DNA of 64,000 nucleotides from Treponema socranskii subsp. socranskii VPI DR56BR1116 = ATCC 35536 (GTDB lineage: Bacteria; Spirochaetota; Spirochaetia; Treponematales; Treponemataceae): positions 1-64,000 of the forward strand of contig NZ_AVQI01000008.1 of assembly GCF_000468115.1 (NCBI RefSeq), written 5' to 3'. Positions 34,655 to 42,716 of this stretch are shown in pieces (the first letter of the stretch is position 1; every line of letters starts with the position of its first letter). The notes below the pieces were generated by a model that made no database searches, was not told the origin of the DNA, and saw only the letters and a program-made list of their open reading frames with translations. Position numbers and translations under genes: made by a program.

Positions 34655-36034
34655 TTAATCCTGCAGTCTGATCGTCCGCGACAATTCTCCGCGGCCGCTC
34701 GCCCGCCAGCACGCCGGCTGAGAGATGTCGTTGCCGCCGGTAAATCCCGCAGGCGGTTTTATACCGCTCGGCGAATAGCGGGGGACGGAAGCCGAAAGCG
34801 CTTTTCCGAGCGAGCCGATTTTTTGATTTACCTGTTCGCGGACGGAAGGAGCGCCGACCGCAACGGGAACTTTTTCGGCATCCGAGTCGACGGAATCGAA
34901 AAGGCTCGTTTCCGCGGCGGATGAAAGCTTTTGCCGCATACTCTCGAAACCGCGGCCCCCGAGTATGTCCGAAAATTCGTCGCTCGTGACGACGGACGAA
35001 TCGTGTACGGCGGAAGAAGACGAAAGCGCATCTTCCGAAGCTCCTCTTTCAAAGCTTGCATGAAATCCCGTCGCGATAACGGTAACGCTGACGTTTTCAC
35101 CGAGTGAGGGATCGATGGCTTGTCCCCACAAAATATTTGCGTCGGGATCGATCGAAGCTCTGACGACTTTCATGATTTCCGACACTTCGAGCATGGAAAT
35201 ATCGCCGCTCGAGCAGATATTTATGAGAACACTCTTCGCTCCGTCTATGCTCGTATCTTCGAGCAGCGGATTTTTAATCGCCTTCGTCGCAGCGTCCACG
35301 GCGCGGTTTTCACCGCTCGCATGACCAACGCCGAGAATCGCTTCTCCCTGTCCGAGCATAGTGTTTTTGACATCGGTAAAATCGCGGTTGACGTCTCCCG
35401 GTTTTGTGATGATATTCGAAATGCCTTCGACGCCTTGCCGCAAAACGTCGTCCGCGACGAGGAAAGCTTGGCGTATGGGCATATTTTTATCGACGACTTT
35501 TAAAAGCTGCTGATTCGGAATGACGATGAGCGAATCGACGTTTTCGTGCAAACGGTTGATGCCTTCGCGCGCTTGACGCATGCGTACCGGCCCTTCGAAT
35601 TCGAAGGGAGTCGTAACGACGCCGACGGTGAGTACGCCGAGACTGCGCGCGATGCGTGCGACAACGGGAGCCGATCCCGTACCCGTGCCGCCGCCCATAC
35701 CGGCCGTGATAAAGATCATGTCGGTGCCTTCGAGCAAATTGGCGATCGCCTCTTTGTCTTCTTCGGCGGCTTCTTCCCCCACTTTCGGATTGCCTCCGGC
35801 GCCGAGTCCCTTTGCAACCTTTCGTCCGATAGCCAGCCGCGTCTCGGCTTTCGATCGGTTCAAATCCTGCACATCGGTATTCAACACGATAAAGTCGACG
35901 TTCGCGATATCCGCATCGATCATTCGGTTTACCGCATTCGAGCCGCCGCCCCCGCAGCCGATGACTTTAATAACCGCAGGGCTCACCGCATCGAGGGCAG
36001 TGCCGCTTTCATTGATCACCGAAAAATCCATCAT
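34655..36034 (-). CDS. ftsZ: cell division protein FtsZ
   Basis: A 459-residue tubulin-like GTPase that forms the cytokinetic ring. GCGGGGSNAVNRM is at residues 26-38 and the tubulin signature GGGTGTGS at 114-121. NVDFIVLNTDVQDL and the T7-loop VNRDFTDVKNTM are conserved. After the globular core (about 1-325) comes an unusually long linker of some 130 residues, rich in Ser and Asp. The C-terminal tail ends LSRTIRLQD. GGGAGG precedes ATG 36034; ATG 36031 is equally possible. Confidence 0.95.
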   Translation of the reverse strand: MMDFSVINESGTALDAVSPAVIKVIGCGGGGSNAVNRMIDADIANVDFIVLNTDVQDLNRSKAETRLAIGRKVAKGLGAGGNPKVGEEAAEEDKEAIANLLEGTDMIFITAGMGGGTGTGSAPVVARIARSLGVLTVGVVTTPFEFEGPVRMRQAREGINRLHENVDSLIVIPNQQLLKVVDKNMPIRQAFLVADDVLRQGVEGISNIITKPGDVNRDFTDVKNTMLGQGEAILGVGHASGENRAVDAATKAIKNPLLEDTSIDGAKSVLINICSSGDISMLEVSEIMKVVRASIDPDANILWGQAIDPSLGENVSVTVIATGFHASFERGASEDALSSSSAVHDSSVVTSDEFSDILGGRGFESMRQKLSSAAETSLFDSVDSDAEKVPVAVGAPSVREQVNQKIGSLGKALSASVPRYSPSGIKPPAGFTGGNDISQPACWRASGRGELSRTIRLQD

Positions 36035-36059
36035 GTTTTCCTCCCAACCCTTTTTCCCC

Positions 36060-37301
36060 TCAGAAAAACGATTTTTTTAACCTTGTCAACAGATTCTCTT
36101 TTTTCCCGCTCTCTTCCGACGAAAAAAGTTTTTTATTTTTACGGCTGTTCTTTTCCTGAACAGCATTTTTATTCGCAATCACGAGCCCTATCACCGTAGC
36201 GAATTCGGGGCGCCGGTATTCGGCTTCCGCGCCTCCGAGTTTTTCAGGCGTGCCGATCCGCACCGCACTCGTTCCGAAAACCGCCTGCGCGCATTCGACC
36301 ACGCCTTCCATCTGCGCGCCTCCTCCGGTCAGGATGATATTGCCGGAAAGACGGCGGATATTCGAATTACTGATGACGGCGCTCCGCACCATCGAAAAAA
36401 TTTCTTCGACGCGCGGCTGAATGATAGTGCACAGTTCGGTCTGCGTCGTAAGCTCGGGATCCCTTCCGCCGACACCGGGGATTATCACTTCGCGGTCGAT
36501 TTCGATATTGTCGATAAAACAGCATCCCGATTCGATTTTGATCTTTTCCGCAGCCGATACCGGTATGCCCTTTACGATCGCGATATCGTTTGTGACGAGG
36601 TTGCCGCCGACGGGGATGGACACCGTGCATACGGGCGCCCCTCCCAAAAGCACGAGTACGTCGGTCGTTCCCGCACCCATATCGATGAGGATCGAACCGA
36701 GATCCATTTCGTCGTCGTGGACGACTGCCTGCGTCGCAGCGAGCGTTTTCAACATAATGCCCGACGCTTCGTAGCCTGCGCGGCTCACACAGCGTTTGAT
36801 GTTTTGTATCGTCGTCTTCGACGCGGTGATCACGTGGACATCCGCTTCAAGGCGGGCGCACATCATATTCGTCGGATCTTTAATATTTTTCAAACCGTCG
36901 ACGGTAAAAGTCTGTGCGACGACGTGCAGCAATTCTCTGTCTTGAGGAATAAAAACCGCGCGCGCATTGTCGATCGCCCGCTCTATGTCGCCCCTCGTCA
37001 CTTCTCTCGGAGGCCGACCCGGTTCGGTCACAGGCGTTATGCCCCTCTGATTCAAACCTTCGATCTGCGTGCCTCCGATGCCGATCGCACACTTGGTCAC
37101 TTCGGCTCCGGCCGTTTGTTCGGCGCTTTCGACCGCTTCTTTAATCGCGGCGGCGGCATCTTCGATATTGACGATGACTCCGTTTCGAAGCCCCGCCGAC
37201 TTTCTCGAAGCCGTCCCTGCGATTTCTATGCCGCCCGAATCGTTCAGTTCTCCGATCGCGACGCGTATATGGTTCGTACCGATATCAAGACCGACAATCA
37301 T
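36060..37301 (-). CDS. ftsA: cell division protein FtsA
   Basis: A 413-residue actin-like ATPase that tethers FtsZ to the membrane. Phosphate-binding loops are VGLDIGTNHIRVAIGEL at the N-terminus and LIDMGAGTTDVLVL near 200. NIILTGGGAQMEGV near 315 is the adenosine motif. The C-terminal amphipathic helix, LLTRLKKSFF, serves as the membrane anchor. It lies between ftsQ and ftsZ in the standard order. Confidence 0.95.
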   Translation of the reverse strand: MIVGLDIGTNHIRVAIGELNDSGGIEIAGTASRKSAGLRNGVIVNIEDAAAAIKEAVESAEQTAGAEVTKCAIGIGGTQIEGLNQRGITPVTEPGRPPREVTRGDIERAIDNARAVFIPQDRELLHVVAQTFTVDGLKNIKDPTNMMCARLEADVHVITASKTTIQNIKRCVSRAGYEASGIMLKTLAATQAVVHDDEMDLGSILIDMGAGTTDVLVLLGGAPVCTVSIPVGGNLVTNDIAIVKGIPVSAAEKIKIESGCCFIDNIEIDREVIIPGVGGRDPELTTQTELCTIIQPRVEEIFSMVRSAVISNSNIRRLSGNIILTGGGAQMEGVVECAQAVFGTSAVRIGTPEKLGGAEAEYRRPEFATVIGLVIANKNAVQEKNSRKNKKLFSSEESGKKENLLTRLKKSFF

Positions 37302-37318
37302 ACCTGCTCATCCTCGCT

Positions 37319-38122
37319 TCAGCGCGTCCGGTAAGAAACGGAGCCGTAACGCAGATCGATTTCCGATACGTCAGGCTCGATCGAATTGACGACGTCGAGC
37401 ACAACCATCATATACTGTAACGCGTCTTCGTTCAATGCGCGGTCGGTCAGCACGCGCATCCTCGTGTGCGCAGGGATAAGCGCGAGTTCGTAGTTTCCGT
37501 ATTCTTTCGGAACGACGCAGATTTCCGCGAGAGCGGCGAAATAGCGCCTGTCGCGGTTTTGAATTTCCGAAATCTGTTCGATGAGCGTGCGGTACTTTGC
37601 GGGAATCCGCATGCCTTCAGACAAGTGTTCTATCGGCAAACCTGAGATGATCGGAACGGCGCCGCTTTTTCTGTCGACTTCCGCATCGTCGAAGAGTACG
37701 CCGTTTTTATCGATACACACGGGAATGCTCCTTCCTGCAGATGAAACGAAAGTCATCGCAACGCTTTCGCGTTCTGCGATGCGCACGAATATTTTATCGG
37801 GAAAGCGCTTCGATACGGTAACCGAATCGATCGCCGGCACCGACGATAAAATCGAAACGGCTTCTTCGGCGTTGAATGAAAACCAGTTCGCACCGTGCAT
37901 CGGCTGCAACAGAGAAAGCACTTGTTCGTCGGAGAGCGAGCGTTCCCCGCCGATGACGATCTTCGGAGCATGCATGCTCGGAAGGGCAAATTTATAGACG
38001 GCGATTTCGATCAAAAAAATTACGCAAAAAACAAAAAAGAGTGTGACGACGATCTTCGTCTTTACATCGCTTTTCGTTTCGGTCTTTTCGGCGGCAAAGC
38101 TCGCCATGCTCACATCACTCAT
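37319..38122 (-). CDS. ftsQ: cell division protein FtsQ/DivIB
   Basis: A 267-residue bitopic protein of the divisome. A short cytosolic tail is followed by one membrane helix (about 25-45: IVVTLFFVFCVIFLIEIAVYKFAL) and a POTRA domain (about 55-120, with IVIGGERSLSDEQVLSLL). The beta domain has SVPAIDSVTVSKRFPDKIFVRIAERE. The start is uncertain: ATG 38122 overlaps the ftsW stop and follows GGGAAAGG, and ATG 38107 is the next in-frame choice. Confidence 0.85.
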   Translation of the reverse strand: MSDVSMASFAAEKTETKSDVKTKIVVTLFFVFCVIFLIEIAVYKFALPSMHAPKIVIGGERSLSDEQVLSLLQPMHGANWFSFNAEEAVSILSSVPAIDSVTVSKRFPDKIFVRIAERESVAMTFVSSAGRSIPVCIDKNGVLFDDAEVDRKSGAVPIISGLPIEHLSEGMRIPAKYRTLIEQISEIQNRDRRYFAALAEICVVPKEYGNYELALIPAHTRMRVLTDRALNEDALQYMMVVLDVVNSIEPDVSEIDLRYGSVSYRTR

Positions 38123-39296
38123 CCTTTCCCTCATAGACGGTATCTTCAAATTCGTTTTCGTCTTCTTCCGTCGTACAACGCGACGCGTTGACGATAAAGC
38201 CGCACATACAAAGCGTTACGATTATCGACGAACCGCCGAGCGAAAAAAACGGCAGCGGTATGCCGGTTGCCGGAAGCGCCCCGCAGACGACGGCGCAGTT
38301 CATCAGCGACTGCAGCGTTACGGCGGAAATGCAGCCGAAGGACGCGTAGGCGGCAAAACGGTTTTTGCAGACGAACGCCGACCTCAATCCCCGCCATGCG
38401 AAAGCTGCGAGCATGACAAAGTACAAAAGCACGCCGAAAAAGCCCATCGCTTCCGCCCAGCCGGCGAATATGTAGTCCGCCTGCACTTCGGGAATACTGT
38501 TTATCCAAACGAGACCGCTTCCGATGCCGCTGCCCCAAAATCCGCCGGAACTGATCGCGCGCTTTGCCGCAATGCTTTGATAATTGTACGTGCGCACGTG
38601 TTCTTCCGGCCGCAAAAATCCGATAATGCGTTCGATCCGATACGGCTCCTGCAAAATCATAAAGACGACTGCGGGAACGATAAGAAGGAGCGCAGGCGGC
38701 AGCCACGTGAGCTTTGCGCCCGACGCAAAAAACATGAGAAGGCCGACGCAAAAAATAAAAACGCTCGTCGAAAAATCGCGTTGGAAAAACACGAGGAGCG
38801 AAACGAAAGTCAAACCGATGACGGCCGGCAGCACCGACTTTTCGTCGGGATTTTCGATACGCGCCTGCTTGTCGAAAAAATTTGCAAGAAAGAGGATGAG
38901 CGCAAATTTTGCGAATTCGGACGGCTGCAGCGTAAACGCAAAGGGCATGCGTATCCAGCGATGAGCGCCGTTCCTTTCAACGGCGATGCCGGGAACAAAG
39001 GTCAAAAGACAGAGTACGATCACACCGAGCACGAAGATCGGCAAAAAATTTTTAATAATTTTTATACGCATGCTTGCAAACAAAAAAAATCCTGCAAGCG
39101 CGGCGACGATACTTACGAGCTGGCGCTTTACAAAATAAAACGGATTGCCGAACATGCGTTCGGCGTAATTTTGCGAGCATACGAAAAGCGCAAAGATACC
39201 GAGTCCGCACAAAAGGATGACGCACGCGATAAAAGCCGAATCGCTTTTTCGGTACGACGAAACGGGCTTGTCGGCGAGAAAAAGATAATCACGCAT
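38115..39296 (-). CDS. ftsW: peptidoglycan glycosyltransferase FtsW
   Basis: A 393-residue SEDS-family membrane protein, the septal glycan polymerase. Ten hydrophobic helices are recognisable. Conserved loops include FVPGIAVERNGAHRWIRMPFAFTLQPSEFAK near 110-140, FFQRDFSTSVF near 180 and the C-terminal TGIPLPFFSLGGSS near 335. It follows murF with an 8-bp overlap and precedes ftsQ with an 8-bp overlap. mraY and murD, often found between, are absent. Confidence 0.93.
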   Translation of the reverse strand: MRDYLFLADKPVSSYRKSDSAFIACVILLCGLGIFALFVCSQNYAERMFGNPFYFVKRQLVSIVAALAGFFLFASMRIKIIKNFLPIFVLGVIVLCLLTFVPGIAVERNGAHRWIRMPFAFTLQPSEFAKFALILFLANFFDKQARIENPDEKSVLPAVIGLTFVSLLVFFQRDFSTSVFIFCVGLLMFFASGAKLTWLPPALLLIVPAVVFMILQEPYRIERIIGFLRPEEHVRTYNYQSIAAKRAISSGGFWGSGIGSGLVWINSIPEVQADYIFAGWAEAMGFFGVLLYFVMLAAFAWRGLRSAFVCKNRFAAYASFGCISAVTLQSLMNCAVVCGALPATGIPLPFFSLGGSSIIVTLCMCGFIVNASRCTTEEDENEFEDTVYEGKDE

Positions 39297-40740
39297 CGCA
39301 CCCCTCCGCCGTAATAAGAGGAACGATCCGCTCGAGCGCCATACCGCGAGAACCTTTCAACAGGAGCAAATCCCCGTCGGAAGCGTTTGCAAGGATGAAG
39401 TCCGCCGCGCAGCTCATCGCTTTTGAGGAAGAGCCGGCAATATACAGCGCGCCCGTAAAGCCCGAAGCGAGGGCGGCATCGTAAGCGTATTTCATCTCCG
39501 TGCCGATAAATACGATTTTATACGCATTCGCTTTACACGCATCTCTGCCCGCTTTTTCATGTACGTCGCGGGATACGTCTCCGAGTTCGAGCATATCGCC
39601 GAGTACGTATATTTTCCGCTCGACGTCTTTTGCAGACGCGCAAAACGACAGGACGCTCGCAGTCGATTCGGCATTCGCGTTGTAACAGTCTTTGACGAGC
39701 GTGACGCGCTTACCGTTTTTCAATGCGATATGTCCGCTTTCGCTCCTTCCCGAAACGCCGCCGAAAGACGAAAGCGCCGTTTTGATTTCGGCATCGCTTA
39801 CGCCGAAATATTTTCCGACGGCGACGGCTGCAAGAGCGTTTTCATAATTGTACATGCCCGGAAGCTTGAAATGTACGCGCTCCCCTCCGACGGAAAAAAC
39901 CGTCCCTGCAAGGCCGTCGTCGGACACGAGAGAGGCGCCGCTTTTTTCGGCGACATCGTTTCCGAAATAGACGATTTGTCCTTTGCAGTTTTCGATTAAA
40001 AACGGTGCGAATGCGTCCGATGCGGGAACAAAGGCCGCACCGCTTGAAGGAACATAATCGAATATTTTCCGCTTTTCGGCGGCGATATTTTTTTTGCTGC
40101 CGAGTATGCCTATGTGCGCGCTTCCGATATTCGTGATGAGGGCGTACTGCGGTTTTAAAACGCGCGCGATTTCCCCGATTTCGTTCGGCCGATTCATGCC
40201 CATTTCGAATACGCCGATTTCATCCGTATCCCTGATTTTAAAAACGGAAAGCGGCAGCCCCGTTTCGGAATTGAAATTGCCGTCGCTCGAAACGACTCGA
40301 TATTTTTGTTTTAAAACCGCAGCGACGAGTTCTTTTGTCGTCGTCTTTCCGCTCGAACCCGTAATGCCGATTTTTTTTAAGCGCGGAAATTTCGCAACAT
40401 AGGCGGCAGCGGCATCCTGCAGTGCATACAGCGTATCGGAGACGATTACAAAAAAGGCCAGAGGATATTTTTCCGCCAAAAGCAAATAAAAGCGCTCGTC
40501 GCTTGAATATTCGCTTTCGTTAATGAAGACAACAGATGCTCCCTTTGCAAGAGACTCGGAAATATAAGCGTGCCCGTTTTGCACGGTGCCGACGAGCGGT
40601 ACAAAGAGACTGCCCGGGACGACGAGGCGGCTGTCGGTCGTAACTGAGGAAAAACAAAATCGGCTTTCGGCTGCACTGTGCCCGACACCTTTACCGCGGA
40701 CGGCAGCGACGAGCTCACTTCGCTCCATCAGACTTTGCAC
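39289..40740 (-). CDS. murF: UDP-N-acetylmuramoyl-tripeptide--D-alanyl-D-alanine ligase
   Basis: A 483-residue Mur ligase that adds D-Ala-D-Ala to the cytosolic peptidoglycan precursor. The N-terminal domain binds the UDP substrate (VTTDSRLVVPGSLFVPL near 33). ATP loop GITGSSGKTTTKELVAAVL lies near 125-143, GVFEMGMNRPNEIGEIARVL near 190 and DCYNANAESTASVL near 352. The GTG at 40740 overlaps the ftsL end by 26 bp; ATG 40728 is an alternative. Neither has a strong Shine-Dalgarno sequence, which points to coupling with ftsL. Confidence 0.94.
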   Translation of the reverse strand: MQSLMERSELVAAVRGKGVGHSAAESRFCFSSVTTDSRLVVPGSLFVPLVGTVQNGHAYISESLAKGASVVFINESEYSSDERFYLLLAEKYPLAFFVIVSDTLYALQDAAAAYVAKFPRLKKIGITGSSGKTTTKELVAAVLKQKYRVVSSDGNFNSETGLPLSVFKIRDTDEIGVFEMGMNRPNEIGEIARVLKPQYALITNIGSAHIGILGSKKNIAAEKRKIFDYVPSSGAAFVPASDAFAPFLIENCKGQIVYFGNDVAEKSGASLVSDDGLAGTVFSVGGERVHFKLPGMYNYENALAAVAVGKYFGVSDAEIKTALSSFGGVSGRSESGHIALKNGKRVTLVKDCYNANAESTASVLSFCASAKDVERKIYVLGDMLELGDVSRDVHEKAGRDACKANAYKIVFIGTEMKYAYDAALASGFTGALYIAGSSSKAMSCAADFILANASDGDLLLLKGSRGMALERIVPLITAEGCDA

Positions 40741-41038
40741 TGCCCTTCCCCTTCATCTCCACACGGACGATATCGTCCGTCTGCGCTTTATGCATGCCGA
40801 GTTCGTTTTCGGCTATCTTTTCGATGCGCTCCGTACTCGCCAAAAGACTGATATCCGTAACGAGTTTTTTATTTTCTTCGACGAGCGATTCCTGCTTTTT
40901 TTCAAGCGCCGTAACTTCGTCCGACAGATCTTCGTATTTTCTCGACTGCATGCCGGCTGCAAGCAATAAAAGCGGAATTGAAAGCGCGATAAGGCAGACG
41001 ACAAGCGTTTCGCGCATACGGCTATATTTTCGTTTCAT
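40715..41038 (-). CDS. ftsL: FtsL-like division protein
   Basis: A 107-residue small bitopic protein. A short basic N-terminus (MKRKYSRMRE) leads into one membrane helix (about 11-30) and a coiled coil (about 35-85: YEDLSDEVTALEKKQESLVEENKKLV), the FtsL/DivIC layout. The call rests on this layout and on position between rsmH and murF; sequence identity in the family is low. ATG 41038 follows GGGAG by five bases. The frame is open upstream to 41110, but that part is the leader element and would encode KTFSEIAIFCKSF, which is repeat-derived. Confidence 0.78.
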   Translation of the reverse strand: MKRKYSRMRETLVVCLIALSIPLLLLAAGMQSRKYEDLSDEVTALEKKQESLVEENKKLVTDISLLASTERIEKIAENELGMHKAQTDDIVRVEMKGKGSAKSDGAK

Positions 41039-41043
41039 ACCCA

Positions 41044-41113
41044 CTCCCATAAAACTTTTGCAGAAAATTGCAATTTCCGAAAAAGTTTTCACTCGTGCGT
41101 AAGTGCGCACATA
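41044..41113 (-). repeat. structured leader element, copy B (before ftsL)
   Basis: Minus strand, 5' to 3': a GTGCG/CGCAC hairpin (within 41094-41111), then a 9-bp stem AAAACTTTT/AAAAGTTTT (41081-41089, 41051-41059) enclosing GGAAATT/AATTTTC, then GGGAG (41044-41048) and ATG 41038. It corresponds to modules 3 and 4 of the copies at 14516 and 44945, with a different but still paired inner stem. Confidence 0.7.
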
Positions 41114-41128
41114 TTTACCGGCTCCCGA

Positions 41129-42100
41129 TTACACGGCAGTGCTTAAGCACCGCGCATCTTCGGCATCGCGCAGTTTTCGTACGACGCGAAGCTTCGCGCT
41201 CCGCGACGGCGAATTGCCTGAAACCTCGTCCGCCGAGGGACTTACGGGTTTTTTCGTAAGCACTTCGGCGCACGGCGTCCCTCCGCAGCGGCAAGCCGGA
41301 ACCTCGGGCGGACAGACGCAGGACTTTCCGAGATTTCGGAAATAATTTTTTACGATGCGGTCTTCGAGCGAATGGAACGTAATCACGCCCATCTTTCCGC
41401 CCGCCTTCAAATCGTTGAACGCATCGTGCAGCGAGCGCGGAAGCCGCGCAAGCTCTCCGTTTACCGCAATGCGGAGCGCTTGAAACGTACGCGTCGCCGG
41501 ATGTATCAATCCGTGCCGGTACTGAAGAGGCACCGCATCGTAAATAATATCGGCGAGCGCTTTCGACGAACGGATTTCCCCGCTCGCCCTCGCCTTCACT
41601 ATCGCACGCGCTATGCTGCGGCTCAGTTTTTCTTCGCCCCAGCGGTATATCAAATCGGCAAGCGCCCCTTCTTCCGTACCGTTTACGATATCGGCGGCGC
41701 TTTTTCCTCCCGACGGCGTAAGGCGCATATCGAGCGCTTCGTCGTGTCGAAACGAAAATCCCCTGCCCGACAGTTCGTAGTGGTACATCGATATGCCCAA
41801 ATCGAACAGTATGATATCGGGCTTCGGAAAATCCGCAGGGTACGACGCGTAAAAATCGTCGAACCAACCGTTGTAAAACATCGTCCGTTCGGCAAAGCAT
41901 TCGAGCCGCTCTTTTGCACGCGCTAAAATGCCCGCATCGGCGTCGATGCCGATTACCTTAATATTCGGGAATTGCGAAAGAAATGCGAATGAATGGCCGC
42001 CTTCGCCGAGCGTCGAGTCGCACATGACCGCTTCGGCGCCGCACGGGGCAAGCAGTTCAAGACATTCCTGCAGCAAAACAGGCGTATGAATCGCTTCCAT
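41129..42100 (-). CDS. rsmH: 16S rRNA (cytosine-1402-N4)-methyltransferase RsmH
   Basis: A 323-residue SAM-dependent methyltransferase (formerly MraW). It opens IHTPVLLQECLELLAP and has the SAM motif MCDSTLGEGGHSFAFL near 25-40. DIILFDLGISMYHYEL and RGFSFRHDEALDMRLTPSGG near 100-125 contain substrate-binding residues, and GGKMGVITFHSLEDRIVKNYFR near 240 is conserved. Length is normal. It lies between mraZ and ftsL as in most dcw clusters. Confidence 0.95.
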   Translation of the reverse strand: MEAIHTPVLLQECLELLAPCGAEAVMCDSTLGEGGHSFAFLSQFPNIKVIGIDADAGILARAKERLECFAERTMFYNGWFDDFYASYPADFPKPDIILFDLGISMYHYELSGRGFSFRHDEALDMRLTPSGGKSAADIVNGTEEGALADLIYRWGEEKLSRSIARAIVKARASGEIRSSKALADIIYDAVPLQYRHGLIHPATRTFQALRIAVNGELARLPRSLHDAFNDLKAGGKMGVITFHSLEDRIVKNYFRNLGKSCVCPPEVPACRCGGTPCAEVLTKKPVSPSADEVSGNSPSRSAKLRVVRKLRDAEDARCLSTAV

Positions 42101-42118
42101 GCGCTTTCCTCCCCTGCG

Positions 42119-42562
42119 CTAAAAAAAGATCGAGCCGAGCTCTTCCGCAGCCCCGCGGAACGACGCTTCGCTTTCCTCGATATAGTGCCGATAGCTTTCC
42201 GCGTCCCACAGCTCGATGTATTTACTGACGCCGAGCAAAACGCAGTCTTTGGAAAGCGCGGCATATTCGCGCAGACTTTGGGGGATCGAAAGCCGCCCCG
42301 ATTTATCGAACTCAAGTTCCTGCGCCGGCGCGACAAACCTCCTGAGCACGAGGCGGTTTTTTTCGCTGAACGGAGACGCGGCTTCCATGAGTTTCGAAGA
42401 AACGGTTTTCCATTCTTCGGGAGTAAAAAGCCATAGGCAGCGGTCAAGAGCCTGCGTCACGATGAGCACATTTCCGGCAAGTTCGGAACGCAGTTTGGCG
42501 GGAAAGAGAATTCTTCCCTTTTCGTCAAGCGTATTCCGAAATTCTCCTGTCAGCATACTCAT
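42119..42562 (-). CDS. mraZ: transcriptional regulator MraZ
   Basis: A 147-residue AbrB-fold DNA-binding protein that represses the division cluster in other bacteria. Two tandem SpoVT-AbrB-like repeats each contain a Leu-Asp-Glu/Lys-Gly-Arg type motif: FRNTLDEKGRILFPAKLRSEL (about 6-26) and ELEFDKSGRLSIPQSLREYA (about 80-99). The start ATG 42562 is preferred, with AGG seven bases upstream; ATG 42556 is possible. Its own leader holds repeated TGG boxes, so autoregulation is very likely. Confidence 0.92.
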   Translation of the reverse strand: MSMLTGEFRNTLDEKGRILFPAKLRSELAGNVLIVTQALDRCLWLFTPEEWKTVSSKLMEAASPFSEKNRLVLRRFVAPAQELEFDKSGRLSIPQSLREYAALSKDCVLLGVSKYIELWDAESYRHYIEESEASFRGAAEELGSIFF

Positions 42563-42596
42563 GCCACTGCCTACCACTTTTCCCCAGTAATTCCCA
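42562..42596 (-). promoter_or_regulatory. MraZ operator: TGG boxes at 10-bp intervals
   Basis: Minus strand: TGGGA (42592-42596), TGGGG (42582-42586), TGGTA (42572-42576) and TGGCA (42562-42566), each pair separated by exactly five bases. The MraZ sites described in E. coli are TGGGN repeats with 5-bp spacers. These lie between the predicted transcription start (about 42600) and the mraZ start codon. Confidence 0.8.
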
Positions 42597-42606
42597 CTTA
42601 GCAACT

Positions 42607-42634
42607 ATTTTATAATAAAAACACCGAATGTCAA
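42607..42634 (-). promoter_or_regulatory. sigma-70 promoter of the mraZ/dcw operon
   Basis: Minus strand: TTGACA (42629-42634), 16 bp, TAAAAT (42607-42612). The predicted start is near 42600, immediately before the MraZ boxes. Confidence 0.75.
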
Positions 42635-42664
42635 CGGATAAAACGCCATTTTTTACAAAGAAAT

Positions 42665-42693
42665 TTGCAATATTCGCCGATTAGCTATATAAT
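42665..42693 (+). promoter_or_regulatory. promoter of the gene at 42717
   Basis: TTGCAA (42665-42670), 17 bp, TATAAT (42688-42693). The predicted start near 42700 gives a leader of about 17 nt. It is divergent from the mraZ promoter, whose -35 box is about 30 bp away. Confidence 0.65.
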
Positions 42694-42716
42694 TGTATTG
42701 TGGAATTCAAAAAATA

